Assembly: GCF_009911795.1 (NCBI RefSeq)
Contig: NZ_CP047899.1
Location: forward strand, 31,353 to 95,352
Direction: 5' to 3'
DNA length: 64,000 nucleotides
Source of the DNA: Pseudarthrobacter psychrotolerans
Lineage (GTDB): Bacteria > Actinomycetota > Actinomycetes > Actinomycetales > Micrococcaceae
Of this stretch, positions 1 through 7,783 are shown piece by piece; the first letter of the stretch is position 1, and the number at the start of each line of letters is the position of its first letter. The position numbers and the translations under genes are program-made. The notes beneath the pieces are model-generated. The model was not told where the DNA came from and ran no database searches. It saw only the letters and a list, made by a program, of their open reading frames with translations.

Positions 1-2
1 GC

Positions 3-440
3 TACGCCCAAAACGGGGACACGATCGTGGTGTGGCGGATCGACCGGCTCGGCCGATCCCTGCTCGATGTCCTGAACACCGTCAACGGGCTCCGGGACAA
101 AGGGATCATGGTCCGCTCGATCGCCGACGGCATTGACCCGGACACAACCACCGGGAGGCTGATGTTGAATATGCTCTCCACCCTGGCGGAGTACGAGCGG
201 GAGCTCATCGTGGAGCGAGTGAATGCCGGGATCGCCTCAGCCAGGGGCGCCGGTGCTGTTTTTGGCCGCCCACCGAACGATCCAGTAGTGACGGCCGAAA
301 AGCTGAAGATTGCGGCCAATGCCCGCGCCGAAGGCAAAACGGCGCAGCAAGCCGCCGAACTCGTCGGATGGAGCCGAGCCACGCTGTACCGGGCAATGCA
401 GGCAAGCGGTCAAACCCGCCCTGAGCCTAAAGCTGTATAG
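3..440 (+). CDS. Serine recombinase (resolvase/invertase), 5'-truncated by the window edge
   Basis: The reading frame is open from base 3, so the true start lies outside the window. The visible part reads YAQNGDTIVVWRIDRLGRSL, the conserved arginine-rich block of the resolvase catalytic domain, followed by the MLSTLAEYERELI helix and a C-terminal helix-turn-helix (TAQQAAELVGWSRATLYRAM). The catalytic serine region (YARVS) would be upstream and is not seen. Serine resolvases cut at a res site and resolve transposon cointegrates. The gene is read towards a Tn402-like terminal repeat at 610, the same arrangement as the other two resolvases in the window, so it probably belongs to that element class (TniR-like). 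The family is clear; the substrate is inferred. Confidence 0.9.
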   Translation, partial: YAQNGDTIVVWRIDRLGRSLLDVLNTVNGLRDKGIMVRSIADGIDPDTTTGRLMLNMLSTLAEYERELIVERVNAGIASARGAGAVFGRPPNDPVVTAEKLKIAANARAEGKTAQQAAELVGWSRATLYRAMQASGQTRPEPKAV

Positions 441-556
441 AAACCGCGAGACACGCATCGGGCTGGACGTGTCTCATGCCCGCATATCGCGCGTAGCCAA
501 TGTCCATGCCTGGAACCGTACCGAAAGTTGTACCCGTGACGGGTGATTGCGGCGGG

Positions 557-657
557 AGTTTTGGGACAATATCCGGGACGGGCAGGTTACGCGGTATTCC
601 GCGGATTCCTGTCAGTTTCCGAAGTCGACTGCACAGAATGTCCAAAGCCGTCTGCAC
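557..657 (+). repeat. Tn402/Tn5053-like terminal repeat with res-like flank (left end, copy 1)
   Basis: A 25-base block at 610-634 begins TGTCAGTTTCCGAAG and ends CGACTGCAC. It is followed at 638-657 by a shorter copy ending GTCTGCAC. This matches, from memory, the terminal inverted repeat of Tn402/Tn5053 transposons (TGTCNTTTTCAGAAG ... CTGCAC) with its subterminal repeats. Homology to the other end, at 35,613-35,740, continues outside the repeat to about base 557 in inverted orientation, so the unit may be a resolvase res region as well as a transposon end. The outer end is at 610, with the element extending right. Confidence 0.65.
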
Positions 658-662
658 AGCTC

Positions 663-688
663 GCCCGTTGGGGGATCCTCTACCGGAC
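663..688 (+). repeat. Cassette-boundary palindromic repeat, copy a
   Basis: The copy reads GCCCGTTGGGGGATCC then TCTACCGGAC. It is one of about 15 copies of a degenerate palindrome centred on GATCC that lies between gene units in this window. It sits just inside the left Tn402-like end and before the lacI-like gene. A sequence GTTAGAT, which fits the integron core GTTRRRY, follows at 692-698, possibly by chance. Confidence 0.6.
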
Positions 689-727
689 ACTGTTAGATGC
701 GGGTTACCCCAGGACAAGCTCCGGTGT

Positions 728-1774
728 TTATCGTGTTGTTTTTCCGGTGATGAGTTGCCATGGGTGTGGTGCGGGTGTCGAAGCGCCGGTGATGGCGGCT
801 AGGGCGCATGCGGCGCCTTGTTGGCGAAGGTTCTGGTGAACGGTGGTCACCTGTTTCACTGACGCGGCATCGGAGGCATCCCAGCCCGTGACGGCGAGGC
901 TCCTCGGAACGTGAATGCCGGCTTTCGATGCGGCCTCTAAAGTTCCCAGGGCTAATTCATCACTCATCGCGAGAATGGTGTCTGGAGGATTCGGGCGAGC
1001 CAGCAATCGGCCGGCGGCTCGTGCTCCTTCACCAAAACTGTTGATGGAGCAAGAAGCCACTTCAACACTCTCCCATTGGAACCCTGCCGCGGTGAGCGCG
1101 TCCTGGTATCCCAGGAGCCGGTTACGCGTGACGGGGAACGTCGCCGTCGCCGGGTCAGGACCCATGCTGATCATCTCGACTCTTTCCTTGGTGAAGGGAA
1201 AGGCGATGATGGCAGGGCGTTGGCTCTGGTGTAGGCCCAATGCAGCGACCGCTTGTGCAGCGGCGCGATCGTCGATGCCCACCAGACCGAATGCCTTTTT
1301 CTTTGGTCCGGCATGGATGATGGCTGGCCTCCCAGTCAGGGCAAGGGCGTCAAGCACCGGGTCATCGTCCGTTGTGGTCCACACAACGAAGGCATCTACC
1401 GCTGCTGCGCGGATGTGCTGATCATCGTCAGCAGATCCGTTGGTCGGGAGAATGGTCATGGCCAAACCGTGTTCCGCACAGACATCTGCGATCCCGGCAA
1501 GAAAGCGTGTCGCCTGGGGGTCATCGAAAGCGTAAGACAGGGTCTCTCCCAGAACGACCCCGAGAGCGCCGCTGGTTCCCGTGCGCAGCGACCGGGCGCT
1601 GGGGTCGGGCCCTGGATATCCGAGCACCTCGGCGGCGGTAAGGACTTTCTCCCGGGACGCTGCCGAGACGCGGGAGGGCGTGCTGTAGGTGTAGGAAGCG
1701 GTCATCACCGAGACTCCAGCCTCGCGGGCTACCTCACTGAGGGTGATTTTGGATTCCGGTGCTGCAGGTGACAT
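728..1774 (-). CDS. LacI-family transcriptional regulator
   Basis: This 348-residue protein has the normal LacI length. An N-terminal helix-turn-helix (ITLSEVAREAGVSVMTAS, about residues 10-27) is followed by the hinge (YPGPDPSARSLRTG) and a periplasmic-binding-protein-like ligand domain ending in TTVHQNLRQQGA. The inducer is not predictable from sequence. It is divergent from an MFS transporter with 31 bases between the two starts. That gap holds an 18-bp palindrome with a central CG, a typical LacI operator, so the protein probably represses both genes. No good Shine-Dalgarno precedes the ATG, and a leaderless transcript is possible. The codon after the HTH recognition helix lacks the usual valine (TASYTYS), a small departure from the family. 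Confidence 0.93.
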   Translation of the reverse strand: MSPAAPESKITLSEVAREAGVSVMTASYTYSTPSRVSAASREKVLTAAEVLGYPGPDPSARSLRTGTSGALGVVLGETLSYAFDDPQATRFLAGIADVCAEHGLAMTILPTNGSADDDQHIRAAAVDAFVVWTTTDDDPVLDALALTGRPAIIHAGPKKKAFGLVGIDDRAAAQAVAALGLHQSQRPAIIAFPFTKERVEMISMGPDPATATFPVTRNRLLGYQDALTAAGFQWESVEVASCSINSFGEGARAAGRLLARPNPPDTILAMSDELALGTLEAASKAGIHVPRSLAVTGWDASDAASVKQVTTVHQNLRQQGAACALAAITGASTPAPHPWQLITGKTTR

Positions 1775-1787
1775 AGGACCAGCCTAC

Positions 1788-1805
1788 TTGTGTATCGTTA
1801 CACAA
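1788..1805. promoter_or_regulatory. Probable LacI-type operator
   Basis: TTGTGTA / TCGT / TACACAA is a 7-4-7 inverted repeat with CG at its centre, as in LacI/GalR operators. It lies between the divergent lacI-like gene and the MFS gene and abuts the MFS ATG at 1806. A repressor bound here would cover both promoters and the start codon. Confidence 0.75.
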
Positions 1806-3095
1806 ATGATTCGTTCCTCATCGCAGTCCGCTCATAGGTTGGCGTGGGCGTCCTATGCGTCCTTTGCAGCGTTCGGTGTTTTCTGGGGCACCTGGGGTGC
1901 GAGTATTCCAAGAATCAGGTCCCAAGCCGGCATTTCGGACGGGCAGCTCGGCACGGCACTGTTGTTCATCGGAGCCGGGGCGCTGCCGGCGATGCTGCTG
2001 ACCGGCAGGATCATTGACCGCTTCGGAGTGCGGATCACCGCGGCCGTCACACTCATTCTGCTGGGGTCCTCCGGACTGATCGTGGCCCTTGCCGCAACGG
2101 GATTCGCCAGCCTGTGCTTCGGGTTGCTCCTGGTCGGTGCGGCCAGTGGGGCGGCCGACGTGGCGATCAATTCGGCGGCAGGGTCCGCGGAAAAGCTTGC
2201 TGCCACACCAGTGATCACCCGCTCCCATGGCATGTTCTCCGCATTCGTGGTGGTCTCCAGCCTTGTTGCAGGCCTGTCGGCTGCGCTGGGCGCCGGCACC
2301 ACCTTCTCCTTCGTCCTGGTCGTTGCCGCGTCAACGATCGTCAGCGGGTATCTGCTCCATGCCTCTCCTGCTGAAGTGCCCAGCGCTCCACGGCGCATTA
2401 AGGCGGAAACGGACGACCTGCGTCATCGCCGCGGCGACCCCGCTTCAGGTGTTCCTGTTCTGGCGATCTTGCTGGTGGGAATTCTTGGGGCGATGGCCTT
2501 TGCCGGTGAGAACGCCCATCAGAGCTGGGCGGCCGTGTTCTTCGAAGACGAACTGGGCACCGGGGCGGCCCTGAGCTCGACCGCTCCTGCAGTATTCGCT
2601 GCCGTCGTCGCCATCACACGCTTCAGCACCGGAGGACTACAACCGGCCTACGCAATGAGAACACTGGTCCTCGGTGCCGCCGCGGCCAGTGTCGGTGCGA
2701 CGATACTCGCGGCCGCACCCAACGTTATCGTGGCCTTGATCGGACTGGCAGTAGCCGCCGCCGGCACAGCAGTGCTGTACCCAACGTTGCTGGGTATCGT
2801 CTCACGCTCCACCGAAGACGCCACCCGCGGACGGACAACTTCCCTACTCACCACGATTTCCTACCTTGGATTCCTCTTGGGCCCCGTCTATGTAGGCCTG
2901 TGGTCCGAAGCCGCCGGACTGCGCGCAGCGATGGCCGCCATAGCGGCCCTGTGTGCGGTCCTACTCGCCCTCACACCGGTCCTCCTGCGAATCCGGCGAA
3001 AGCTGATCGATCCCTCTCCCACCCCGCCCGTCGCGAATACCGCGCACCACCCGAAACAGGATGATGATGCTCGAGAACATGATCTGGCTGAATGA
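1806..3095 (+). CDS. Major facilitator superfamily transporter
   Basis: This is a 429-residue polytopic membrane protein with about 12 hydrophobic segments. The FGVFWGTWGASIPRIR segment and the conserved GRIIDRFGVR loop after the second or third helix are typical of MFS permeases related to FucP/YbjJ. The substrate is unknown, but control by a LacI-family regulator suggests a sugar or sugar-like compound. An upstream in-frame start at 1743 would overlap the lacI coding region; I chose the ATG at 1806, which directly follows the operator and has no Shine-Dalgarno, implying a leaderless mRNA. The stop overlaps the start of the DUF1349 gene, so the two are probably co-transcribed. Confidence 0.9.
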   Translation: MIRSSSQSAHRLAWASYASFAAFGVFWGTWGASIPRIRSQAGISDGQLGTALLFIGAGALPAMLLTGRIIDRFGVRITAAVTLILLGSSGLIVALAATGFASLCFGLLLVGAASGAADVAINSAAGSAEKLAATPVITRSHGMFSAFVVVSSLVAGLSAALGAGTTFSFVLVVAASTIVSGYLLHASPAEVPSAPRRIKAETDDLRHRRGDPASGVPVLAILLVGILGAMAFAGENAHQSWAAVFFEDELGTGAALSSTAPAVFAAVVAITRFSTGGLQPAYAMRTLVLGAAAASVGATILAAAPNVIVALIGLAVAAAGTAVLYPTLLGIVSRSTEDATRGRTTSLLTTISYLGFLLGPVYVGLWSEAAGLRAAMAAIAALCAVLLALTPVLLRIRRKLIDPSPTPPVANTAHHPKQDDDAREHDLAE

Positions 3096-3657
3096 ACCGG
3101 CCCAATGGACGAACACCCCGAACGAACTCACCGTGGTCTCTGATCACGACACAGATTTCTGGCGGGAAACTTTCTACGGCTTCACTCACGACACAGGGCA
3201 CTTCCTCCACCGTGAGGTGGTGGGCGACTTCACGGCTACGGTGACGTTATCCGGCGACTTCACGACGCTCTACGACCAAGCCGGACTCATGGTCCGGGCC
3301 AACAAGCGAACCTGGATGAAAACCGGTGTCGAGTACACCGATGAGGCACTCCACCTCAGCACCGTGATCACCCATGGCGCATCGGACTGGTCCGTCATGT
3401 CGCTGCCGAGAACCCCGGACGAGATAACGATGCAGGTAACCCGCCAAGGCAATGCCCTTCGGACCCAGTACCTTCAACCCCAAGGGATGATAGGACAGTG
3501 GCGCATGCTGCGCCTTGGGCACCTGCCACTCGAAGACTCCTGCCAGGTCGGGATGATGATGTGCTCACCAAAACGCGGTGGACTCCGCGCCCGGTTCAGG
3601 GATTTCAGCATCACCCCATCCCAGCGCATCGACCTACACCCTCACCAGAAACACTAA
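3061..3657 (+). CDS. DUF1349 domain protein (concanavalin-like fold)
   Basis: The 198 residues include WRETFYGFTHDTGHF, the VVGDFTATVTLSGDFTTLYDQAGLMVR block, the WMKTGVEY block and the closing GLRARFRDFSI strand. All are hallmarks of DUF1349 (regulation-of-enolase-like) proteins with a jelly-roll sugar-binding-type fold. Biochemical function is unknown. The start is uncertain: ATG codons occur at 3061, 3064, 3067 and 3079. The last leaves the domain intact and still overlaps the transporter gene. Its place behind an MFS gene under LacI control suggests a role in handling the same carbohydrate, which is inference. Confidence 0.85.
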   Translation: MMMLENMIWLNEPAQWTNTPNELTVVSDHDTDFWRETFYGFTHDTGHFLHREVVGDFTATVTLSGDFTTLYDQAGLMVRANKRTWMKTGVEYTDEALHLSTVITHGASDWSVMSLPRTPDEITMQVTRQGNALRTQYLQPQGMIGQWRMLRLGHLPLEDSCQVGMMMCSPKRGGLRARFRDFSITPSQRIDLHPHQKH

Positions 3658-3868
3658 TCGCCTCGAATCGGCGTCCGAGGGCGTCGTCGTTTACCCACCG
3701 AAGATCCTCGGCGATGTCTTTACCGTCGCGGTAAGGACCGGCTTTCGGGACGCTCAAGAATACCGATGCGGATCAAATTCAAGCGCGACACGTGAAGTTG
3801 TTCGTGCGGGTCGTGCTTGTAGGGTTATCTGTGCCACGCCTGCTTACAGAAAGTCGAGCGAATCACCT
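3658..3868. other. Intergenic region before ridA-like gene
   Basis: These 211 bases hold no convincing gene. A longer frame runs through from 3578, but its upstream part has no family resemblance. I see no clear palindrome. The stretch presumably carries the promoter for the RidA-like gene. Confidence 0.5.
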
Positions 3869-4246
3869 ATGCCAGTGCATCATTTCAGTCCGCACCTTCA
3901 CCAGTCCACGGCTCCTTTCTCGCACTTCGTTCAGCACGGCGCGACGGGCTATACCGCTGGAATAATTGGTCAACGAACCGATGACGGTTCGCTAGTTTCG
4001 GGCGATGTTGCGGAGCAGTGCGAGGCGATGATGAACAACCTGAAAACACTGTTGGAAGAGCTCAGATTGAGCCTTTCGGATCTCCTGCGGACCACGATCT
4101 ACTTGACGGACTACGAAGACTTTGAAGCGATCAACGCTGTTTACGCCAGTTATTTGCGTGAACCCTTCCCTGTTCGTACAACGGTTCAGGTAGCGGCGCT
4201 ACCGCTCGGTGCGAAGGTCCAGATCGACACAGTCATCGCCCTGTAG
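3869..4246 (+). CDS. RidA/YjgF-family enamine/imine deaminase
   Basis: The 125-residue product has the usual length of a Rid protein. It shows GYTAGIIGQ near the start, the EQCEAMMNNLKTLLEE helix, the TTIYLTDYEDFEAINAVYASYL block and the closing PFPVRTTVQVAALPLGAKVQID strand. Arg103 is the conserved residue that binds the carboxylate of the 2-aminoacrylate-type substrate. Rid proteins hydrolyse reactive enamines and imines in the cytosol to ammonia and ketoacids. The frame is open further upstream, but the family domain begins right after the ATG at 3869. It is the last gene before cassette-boundary repeat b. Confidence 0.9.
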   Translation: MPVHHFSPHLHQSTAPFSHFVQHGATGYTAGIIGQRTDDGSLVSGDVAEQCEAMMNNLKTLLEELRLSLSDLLRTTIYLTDYEDFEAINAVYASYLREPFPVRTTVQVAALPLGAKVQIDTVIAL

Positions 4247-4264
4247 GACGCGACCGCTCACCCT

Positions 4265-4388
4265 TCCCGTTACGGGATCCTCTACCGGACGCGACACCAC
4301 GCCATCACAAAACGCCGCCACGTAGCGATCAGATCCACAAGTGCTGAGCAGGGCGGTGTGGCGGCCGGTGGAGGACCGGCTTGCGGTC
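4265..4388 (+). repeat. Cassette-boundary element b (large imperfect inverted repeat)
   Basis: The left arm at 4265-4290 reads TCCCGTTACGGGATCC then TCTACCGGAC. The right arm at 4363-4388 is an inverted, degenerate copy (GGCCGGTGGAGGACC then GGCTTGCGG). The arms also share the flanking CGC.ACACC. Between them is a core (AAAACGCCGCC, then ACGTAGCGATCAGATCCACAA) that recurs in element j and, more loosely, in g and n. The size and imperfect dyad resemble an integron attC site, but the canonical RYYYAAC and GTTRRRY cores are not evident. Confidence 0.6.
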
Positions 4389-4491
4389 CGCCCTGAGCTG
4401 CCAATCATTCCAAAGCTGATGACGTGAAGGTTGACTCAAGGCCGGTCGCCTACGAACAGAGCCGGAGCGCGACGGCGAGGGCTTGTCGGCT

Positions 4492-4863
4492 TCAGACGAT
4501 ATCGCGGCCTTGCCAGTTCTTGACTAGCTGCAGAAGGCCGGGGAAGCGCTCGTCGAGATCTTCGGTCCTGAGCCTGCTGCGGCGTTCGAGGCCGTACTGG
4601 CGTTGCCGGATCAATCCGGCATCCCTGAGTGCCCGGAAGTGGTGGGTCAAGGTCGATTTCGGTCGTCCGAGGTTGAACCATCCGCACGGGTGATCGAAGT
4701 CGTCGGACTCGAGCATCAGTTTACGAACGATGGTCAGCCGCAGTGGTTCGGACAGCGCCGACATCACGGCTTCGAGGCGAATGTCGCAGGCCTCCGGTTC
4801 GGCGAGAGCTCCAGGGCGAACCCGCCAATCGATGCCTTCTGTCTGTGCGGATTCTTGGCTCAT
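4492..4863 (-). CDS. ArsR-family winged-helix regulator
   Basis: This 123-residue protein has the ArsR-type winged helix: MSALSEPLRLTIVRKLM, then GRPKSTLTHHFRALRDAGLI as the recognition helix, then the wing (RQRQYGLERRSRLR). The metal-binding ELCVC motif of classical ArsR is absent, so a non-metal ligand or another signal is likely. It is divergent from an MFS exporter, and the 112-base gap carries inverted GTACG / CGTAC sequences, the probable operator. Repression of the neighbouring transporter is inferred from this layout. Confidence 0.9.
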   Translation of the reverse strand: MSQESAQTEGIDWRVRPGALAEPEACDIRLEAVMSALSEPLRLTIVRKLMLESDDFDHPCGWFNLGRPKSTLTHHFRALRDAGLIRQRQYGLERRSRLRTEDLDERFPGLLQLVKNWQGRDIV

Positions 4864-4881
4864 GTCCCCAACTTATCACCG

Positions 4882-4899
4882 GTACGTATCGAGTCGTAC
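4882..4899. promoter_or_regulatory. Possible operator between arsR-like and MFS genes
   Basis: GTACG, eight bases, then CGTAC form an inverted repeat in the divergent promoter region. A related TCGTAC occurs again at about 4952-4957. Spacing and position fit a dimeric winged-helix repressor, but no experiment or known consensus backs it. Confidence 0.45.
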
Positions 4900-4975
4900 T
4901 AACGCCTCCGCGTGTGCAACGATGGTCAGGCAGGGATTGGTTCGAGAAAACTCGTACAACGTAGTTGGAGAAACG

Positions 4976-6208
4976 ATGACTGACGTCAAGCAAGAATCGC
5001 CCGTCCCCACAACCGAACCGGCAAGACCGCATTTTCGGGTGGTCTTAGCCGCAGGCCTGGTCACTGCGGTGTTTATCCTGTCCAACTCGCCCACGCCGCT
5101 TTATGTCCAGTGGCAGGCGCGACTCGGGTTCGCCTCCGGCATGCTCACGGTGATCTTCACCGCATATATCGTCGGGCTTCTCGTTGCGCTCCTGGTCGCC
5201 GGCCAGCTCTCCGATCAGATCGGCCGCAAGAAGGTCATCCTGCCCGGCTTGATTGTCGCCCTCATCGCCTGCATCTTGTTCGCGACCGCCACATCGGTCC
5301 CGATGCTCTTAGTCGCCCGGTTCCTCACCGGCATGGCCGTAGGGGTGATCGTCTCGGCCGGCATGGCGACCGTGGTCGATGTTGGAGGGTCCGCCCGTAA
5401 ACAGAGGTCCGCGCTTGCCGCGTCCGTCGCGATGGTCTTCGGGGCTGGTTTGGGCCCGCTGCTCGCCGGCGTCCTAGCCCAATTCCTCTCCAACCCCATC
5501 CCGATCATCTTTGGCATCGAGTTCATCGTTCTTGGGGTCAGCCTGGTCATTGCCATCATCTTGCCCGTACCGGCTTTGACCATAGACAAGACGCGATTGC
5601 CACAGATCCGACTTCACCTGCCGTCCGTTCCCACCGCCAATCGACGTCATCTGGCCTTCGGTATCGCGGTCTTCGGGCCCGGCATCACGGCAACTTCGTT
5701 CGTCCTCTCGCTGGGGCCATCACTGCTGTCGGAACAGCTCGGCGTCACCAGCCCCCTGATCGCCGGAGGAACAGCCTGCGTGATGTTCCTGGCCGCTACA
5801 GGCGTGCAATTCGCGGTCAAGAGCCAACCGATCAGGCGCATCTTCCTCATGGGCGCCACCGCCACCATCCTGGCGATGACGAGCATGACTGCGGCGATCA
5901 ACCTTTCGACCCCATTGCTGCTGATCGTCTCGGCGATCCTCTCCGGAGCAGGGCAAGGCCTTGGCCAGCTCGGCGGCCTCACCCTCATCGGCGTCCACGT
6001 CCCAGCAAATCGGCGAGCCGAGGCCAACGCCGTGTTCAACATTGGGGGCTACATTCCCGCGGGTTTGCTCACTGTGGTCTCTGGATACACCATCGACTGG
6101 GTCGGAATGCCGACAGCCACAGCACTCTTCGCCGTCATCCTCATCGCCGCAGCCGCGGTGGCCGCGACACACGTCTATCAACGCCTACCCAGGCACGAAA
6201 GAGCATAG
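4976..6208 (+). CDS. Major facilitator superfamily transporter (drug-efflux type)
   Basis: The 410-residue product has about 12 hydrophobic segments and the MFS motif-A loop GQLSDQIGRKKVILPG after the second helix. A further conserved block, VARFLTGMAVGVIVSAGMATVVDV, follows. It resembles the drug:H+ antiporter subgroup. The frame extends upstream to 4730, but that part is antisense to arsR. The ATG at 4976 has GGAG five bases upstream and begins MTDVKQE, giving the usual MFS length. Divergent placement with the ArsR-family gene suggests an inducible efflux pump; the substrate is unknown. Confidence 0.92.
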   Translation: MTDVKQESPVPTTEPARPHFRVVLAAGLVTAVFILSNSPTPLYVQWQARLGFASGMLTVIFTAYIVGLLVALLVAGQLSDQIGRKKVILPGLIVALIACILFATATSVPMLLVARFLTGMAVGVIVSAGMATVVDVGGSARKQRSALAASVAMVFGAGLGPLLAGVLAQFLSNPIPIIFGIEFIVLGVSLVIAIILPVPALTIDKTRLPQIRLHLPSVPTANRRHLAFGIAVFGPGITATSFVLSLGPSLLSEQLGVTSPLIAGGTACVMFLAATGVQFAVKSQPIRRIFLMGATATILAMTSMTAAINLSTPLLLIVSAILSGAGQGLGQLGGLTLIGVHVPANRRAEANAVFNIGGYIPAGLLTVVSGYTIDWVGMPTATALFAVILIAAAAVAATHVYQRLPRHERA

Positions 6209-6270
6209 AGACAAGCCCGCTGCACCAGCCAACTGCTGGCTCCTGGACACAAAACGCGCCCGCTGGCCGT

Positions 6271-6296
6271 TCCCGTTACGGGATCCCTCACCGGAC
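6271..6296 (+). repeat. Cassette-boundary palindromic repeat, copy c
   Basis: TCCCGTTACGGGATCC then CTCACCGGAC, 63 bases after the MFS stop. It is nearly identical to the left arm of element b. Confidence 0.65.
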
Positions 6297-6318
6297 AGGA
6301 TATGACCGAGTGGGCAGC

Positions 6319-6918
6319 TCAGAGCCCTTCGGGAATCTGGGCCGCGAACCATTGCCTGAAAGCGGACAGGTCATGCAAAAGCGGCTTGCTGACTGCGAAG
6401 AACGAGGCTCCGATCCGCCAGCCGGTCCTCTCCTGGACAGGGAGGATGAGGAAGAGGATCGACTGCTTGCCGCGGACCCGCGGCCTTGCCTTCGCGACCA
6501 GCTCCTTGGTGAGCCTCGGTCTGAAGGTAGGCGACCTAAGGTCCCCCCACTCTCCACGGTTGGAGTCAGCCTGTGCCGCGACCCAGCCGATGGCATCACG
6601 GAGCAGGGGTTCGGCTATATGGCCGAGGTCCGGCTCGTGTACCAGCGGCCCGAAATAGTCGATGGGTCCTGGTTCCTTGCGCAGGACCGCTGCGCCGAAC
6701 AATCCGGTCCACCATGAGCTCCACTGAGCCGAGATCTCGGCGTGGTTGCCCTCCTCGAGACCAACCCAGTCGGCGCTAACAGCAGGCACGAGCCGTGAGC
6801 CCGGAGAGCCTCCCAGAGCAACATCAAGTCCGAGCCGGTCACGGACATACAGGGCAACGCTCAGTGCCTGCGGCTCGAAGAATGTCGCCTCCACCTTCGG
6901 AGGCCCGAAGAATGCCAT
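6319..6918 (-). CDS. Hypothetical protein, 199 residues
   Basis: I do not recognise the family. The protein begins MAFFGPPKVEATFFEPQALSVALY and contains a tryptophan-rich segment (SAQWSSWWTG) and the block KARPRVRGKQSILFLILPVQ. No signal peptide, membrane helix or catalytic motif stands out. It is a stand-alone gene bracketed by palindromic repeats c (6271) and d (6941), so it appears to be a single-gene cassette inserted in reverse relative to its neighbours. Coding potential is supported by uninterrupted length and GC-rich third positions. Confidence 0.6.
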   Translation of the reverse strand: MAFFGPPKVEATFFEPQALSVALYVRDRLGLDVALGGSPGSRLVPAVSADWVGLEEGNHAEISAQWSSWWTGLFGAAVLRKEPGPIDYFGPLVHEPDLGHIAEPLLRDAIGWVAAQADSNRGEWGDLRSPTFRPRLTKELVAKARPRVRGKQSILFLILPVQERTGWRIGASFFAVSKPLLHDLSAFRQWFAAQIPEGL

Positions 6919-6940
6919 ACCCGGACCCTACGCCCTGCTC

Positions 6941-6967
6941 GTCCGCTGAGGGATCGGCTCACGGGCG
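6941..6967 (-). repeat. Cassette-boundary palindromic repeat, copy d
   Basis: GTCCGCTGAGGGATC then GGCTCACGGGCGG. Read on the minus strand it matches the consensus GCCCGTNAGCCGATCC plus NCNNCGGAC. It lies directly upstream of the 199-residue gene's start. Confidence 0.6.
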
Positions 6968-7023
6968 GTGCTAAGTGGATGCGTAGGACCGCAGCAGCTC
7001 GGTACAGCGGTGACGGGGTGTAC

Positions 7024-7592
7024 TCAGAAGATACGCCCGGTCACATTGGGCATGCCCATCGTCCTTGTATAGATCGACTCGGGCATGACCGCTTGCTCCG
7101 TTCCAAGCCACATAATTACCCGGTCATGGTGTTCACAGGCCATTCCAGTCGCGGCGTTCGCGAGCAGGGCCCAACCGAGGACGGGGTCGCCGTCGACGTT
7201 CACGCTATGTGCGGTGCCTTGTGTGAGGTTAATAGATCTGAGGGTGTCGGCGAGGCCCGAGAGCAATCGCTTCCTCGTGAATTCGGCCATTTCGGTGGCA
7301 AGGGTTGTGATGAGGAATGCTGCGTGATGGGGCCGGGTCGAGTTGGCTTGAAGGTCGCCAGGCACTCTGGTGCGTCGGATCCGGCGCCAGGTCCGGAAGC
7401 GATGGCGAAGTGTGCAATGACAGTCTCTCCGGTCGTGCCACGCATAACAGGTGTGGAGACGCTGCCGGGCTCGATTCCCTTTGTGTCCGTGCGGACTGCA
7501 TAGGGTCCGAAGGCTTCTAGTTCGGCCCATATGCGATGAAGCAGGGAGTTATGCGGGACAGAGTCACTGCGCTCGTACATCGATCCGCCCAT
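7024..7592 (-). pseudogene. Frameshifted hypothetical gene
   Basis: Two minus-strand frames together look like one gene. The first, from an ATG at 7592 with GGAG nine bases upstream, encodes MGGSMYERSDSVPHNSLLHRIW and continues to about GAGSD. The second continues in another frame with RVPGDLQANSTRPHHAAFLITT and ends FGTEQAV-like at 7024. The switch falls near 7370-7390. Either frame loses protein-like composition beyond the switch. The segment FLITTLATEMAEFTRKRLLSGL could be helical, but I do not recognise a family. It may be a real decay event, or a sequencing error. It sits between repeats d and e. Confidence 0.5.
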
Positions 7593-7718
7593 GGCGCCAT
7601 TCTCCATCGGGCGCTTCACGATAGCCATTGCCAAGTGGGATTGGCCAACCAGACAAGGTTGTATGACGGGCTAGGCAACCTCCCACCCACGGGAAAACAG
7701 CTAAACAGACGGTGGGGC

Positions 7719-7744
7719 GTCCGGTAGAGGATCGGTTTACGGGC
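7719..7744 (-). repeat. Cassette-boundary palindromic repeat, copy e
   Basis: GTCCGGTAGAGGATC then GGTTTACGGGC; the reverse complement is close to the consensus. The adjoining GGTGGGGC matches the outer flank of element b's right arm. Confidence 0.65.
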
Positions 7745-7783
7745 GCCCAATGAAGGACACTTTGTGGCGCTAGAGTTCGGTCC

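Noticed and set aside
692..698. GTTAGAT as a class 1 integron attI core next to the Tn402-like end
   Set aside because: The seven bases are easily found by chance, and no intI gene or other attI features are present.
6979..7503. 174-residue plus-strand frame opposite the frameshifted gene
   Set aside because: The minus-strand frames have better composition and a ribosome site; the plus frame reads as unlikely protein.
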